Source: Listeria innocua | GTDB taxonomy: Bacteria > Bacillota > Bacilli > Lactobacillales > Listeriaceae | DNA length: 64,000 bases | Assembly (NCBI RefSeq): GCF_028596125.1 | Contig: NZ_CP117229.1 | Coordinates: 418,001 to 482,000, forward strand | Reading direction: 5' to 3' | Shown: one piece after another, positions 62,957-64,000 of the stretch | Layout of the letters: each line of letters opens with the position of its first letter | How positions within the stretch are numbered: position 1 is the first letter of the stretch | Program-made: the position numbers and the translations under genes | Notes under the pieces: generated by a model | What the model was told of the DNA's origin: nothing | Database searches by the model: none | What the model saw: only the letters and a program-made list of their open reading frames with translations

Positions 62957-64000
62957 AAGCTTTAAAATTATATGGGAAAAGAGATTTGCGTTATGAAGAA
63001 GCAGATATGCCAACAATCGAACAACCTGATGATGTTATTTTGAAAGTAAAAACGGTTGGAATTTGCGGATCAGATATTTCGAGATACAGTAAACTTGGTC
63101 CGTATGTACCGGGAATGGTGTGGGGACACGAATTTTCAGGAGAAGTGATTGAGGTTGGTAGTGCGGTAACTGATATTGAAATTGGTGATAGGGCTGCCGG
63201 ATGCCCAGCACTCTATTGCGGAGAGTGTGAATACTGTAAAAAAGGCGAATTCGCCCGCTGTCGGAAGCTAACAGTAATCGGAGCAAGACATCCCGGAGCC
63301 TATGCTGAGTATATCAAACTTCCAGCAGAAAATGTAGTAAAAATACCAGACGAATTAGATTATGAAGCGGCTGCACTTGTCGAGCCTTCTGCAGTGGTCG
63401 TTCATGGATTTTATCATACGAAATTACAAGCAGGCGATGATGTCGTCGTTGTCGGAAGCGGCAATATCGGTTTGCTAGCAATTCAATGGGCAAAAGTTTT
63501 TGGCGCAAGAAGAGTTATTGCGATTGATGTAGACGATAAAAAGTTAGCTCTTGCGAAAGAAGTGGGAGCAGACGTAGTTATTAATTCATTAAAAGAAGAT
63601 CCATTAGAAGTAGTCGCAGCACATACAGATGGTCTAAATGCTGATTTAGTTGTAGAAGCCGCGGGATCACCTATTACATCCGCTCAAGTTTTTGCCTATG
63701 CGAAAAAAGGTGGAGGCGTCGTGTTCCTAGGAATTCCATATGCCGATGTAACAATCGAACGTTTCTATTTTGAAAAAATTGTGCGGAGTGAGCTTACTGT
63801 TTTGGGTTCATGGAACGCAATTTCCGCACCATTTCCAGGAAAAGAGTGGCAAACAACCATTCACTTCCTAGCTAACAAACAAATCAACATTGAGCCAATG
63901 ATTACACATCGTCTTTCACTTGCAGAAGGACCAGAAGTTTTTGAGCGAATCTATGAAAGAAATGAATTTTTCGGGAAAGTACTATTTTTCCCAGAAAGAT
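62953..64000 (+). CDS. Zinc-dependent polyol (sorbitol-type) dehydrogenase, cut at the window end
   Basis: 349 codons are visible and the frame is still open at base 64000; the usual family length of about 350 suggests the stop lies just outside. Medium-chain dehydrogenase: catalytic zinc residues Cys in ICGSD (about 38) and His-Glu in WGHEFSG (about 58), structural zinc cysteines in CPALYCGECEYCKKGEFARC (about 80-101), NAD motif GSGNIGLLA (about 167) and Asp after the second strand (AIDVDD), which favours NAD. It oxidises a sugar alcohol or its phosphate to a ketose. Start overlaps the epimerase stop (ATGA). Confidence 0.9.
   Translation, partial: MKALKLYGKRDLRYEEADMPTIEQPDDVILKVKTVGICGSDISRYSKLGPYVPGMVWGHEFSGEVIEVGSAVTDIEIGDRAAGCPALYCGECEYCKKGEFARCRKLTVIGARHPGAYAEYIKLPAENVVKIPDELDYEAAALVEPSAVVVHGFYHTKLQAGDDVVVVGSGNIGLLAIQWAKVFGARRVIAIDVDDKKLALAKEVGADVVINSLKEDPLEVVAAHTDGLNADLVVEAAGSPITSAQVFAYAKKGGGVVFLGIPYADVTIERFYFEKIVRSELTVLGSWNAISAPFPGKEWQTTIHFLANKQINIEPMITHRLSLAEGPEVFERIYERNEFFGKVLFFPER

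Overview
The window is a chromosomal segment of a low-GC Gram-positive, almost certainly Listeria. The evidence is strong AGGAGG-type ribosome binding sites, intrinsic terminators between most units, and a gene order that, from memory, follows L. monocytogenes EGD-e from about lmo0429 (alpha-mannosidase, LysR, acetyltransferase, short-chain dehydrogenase) to lmo0506 (polyol dehydrogenase). In EGD-e the dehydrogenase is followed by inlA-inlB. Here that slot holds a giant YD-repeat (WapA/Rhs-type) protein. The site where many L. monocytogenes strains carry stress survival islet 1 holds the two-gene islet SSI-2 (WYL-type regulator plus PfpI-like protein). Both points fit L. innocua or a close relative. 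The species call is inference.

Layout. 1-4535: 3' part of a GH38 mannosidase, then a LysR, acetyltransferase and SDR group. 4536-14110: a polymorphic-toxin neighbourhood. It holds wapA (2167 aa) with a lysine-rich variable C-terminus, an unlisted 51-aa TTG-started two-helix membrane protein directly behind it, decayed copies of the wapA tip and of a downstream gene, and two intact paralogues of a two-repeat small protein on either side. 14111-20430: a BapL-like 2013-aa sortase-anchored surface protein. 20431-28751: Rrf2 regulator and NmrA-type reductase, a lone condensation-like acyltransferase, a MecA-type class B PBP, a small membrane protein, an LCP (LytR) enzyme, and SSI-2. 28752-35550: membrane proteins and a MoxR / DUF58 / transglutaminase operon. 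35551-41436: PucR regulator, NCS1 permease, DUF917 and hydantoinase-like catabolic operon. 41437-49660: mixed genes, including a TetR with oleate hydratase, rlmN, a Fur-boxed isdG, a nitroreductase with a metalloregulator-like box, a cysteine-free L32 and a Nudix protein. 49661-54597: a LysR-controlled quinate/shikimate-like cluster (FMN/Fe-S oxidoreductase, AroE, AroD). 54598-56724: SGNH hydrolase, a structured terminator-bearing leader in front of an EamA transporter, and a DUF896 protein. 56725-64000: a pentose/polyol-phosphate operon (RpiB, two epimerases, transaldolase, PRD/PTS regulator, SIS protein, EIIA, membrane protein, zinc dehydrogenase cut by the window end).

How parts work together. 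The wapA locus looks like a contact-dependent or secreted toxin system that has exchanged its toxic tip at least once: the active tip sits next to its likely immunity gene, and an older tip and neighbour lie degraded downstream. The MoxR ATPase, DUF58 protein and membrane transglutaminase form a conserved envelope-associated trio. The last operon combines sugar-phosphate interconversion with PTS-dependent regulation, and a cre-like site overlaps its regulator's promoter. No rRNA, tRNA, CRISPR array, transposase or prophage gene was seen.
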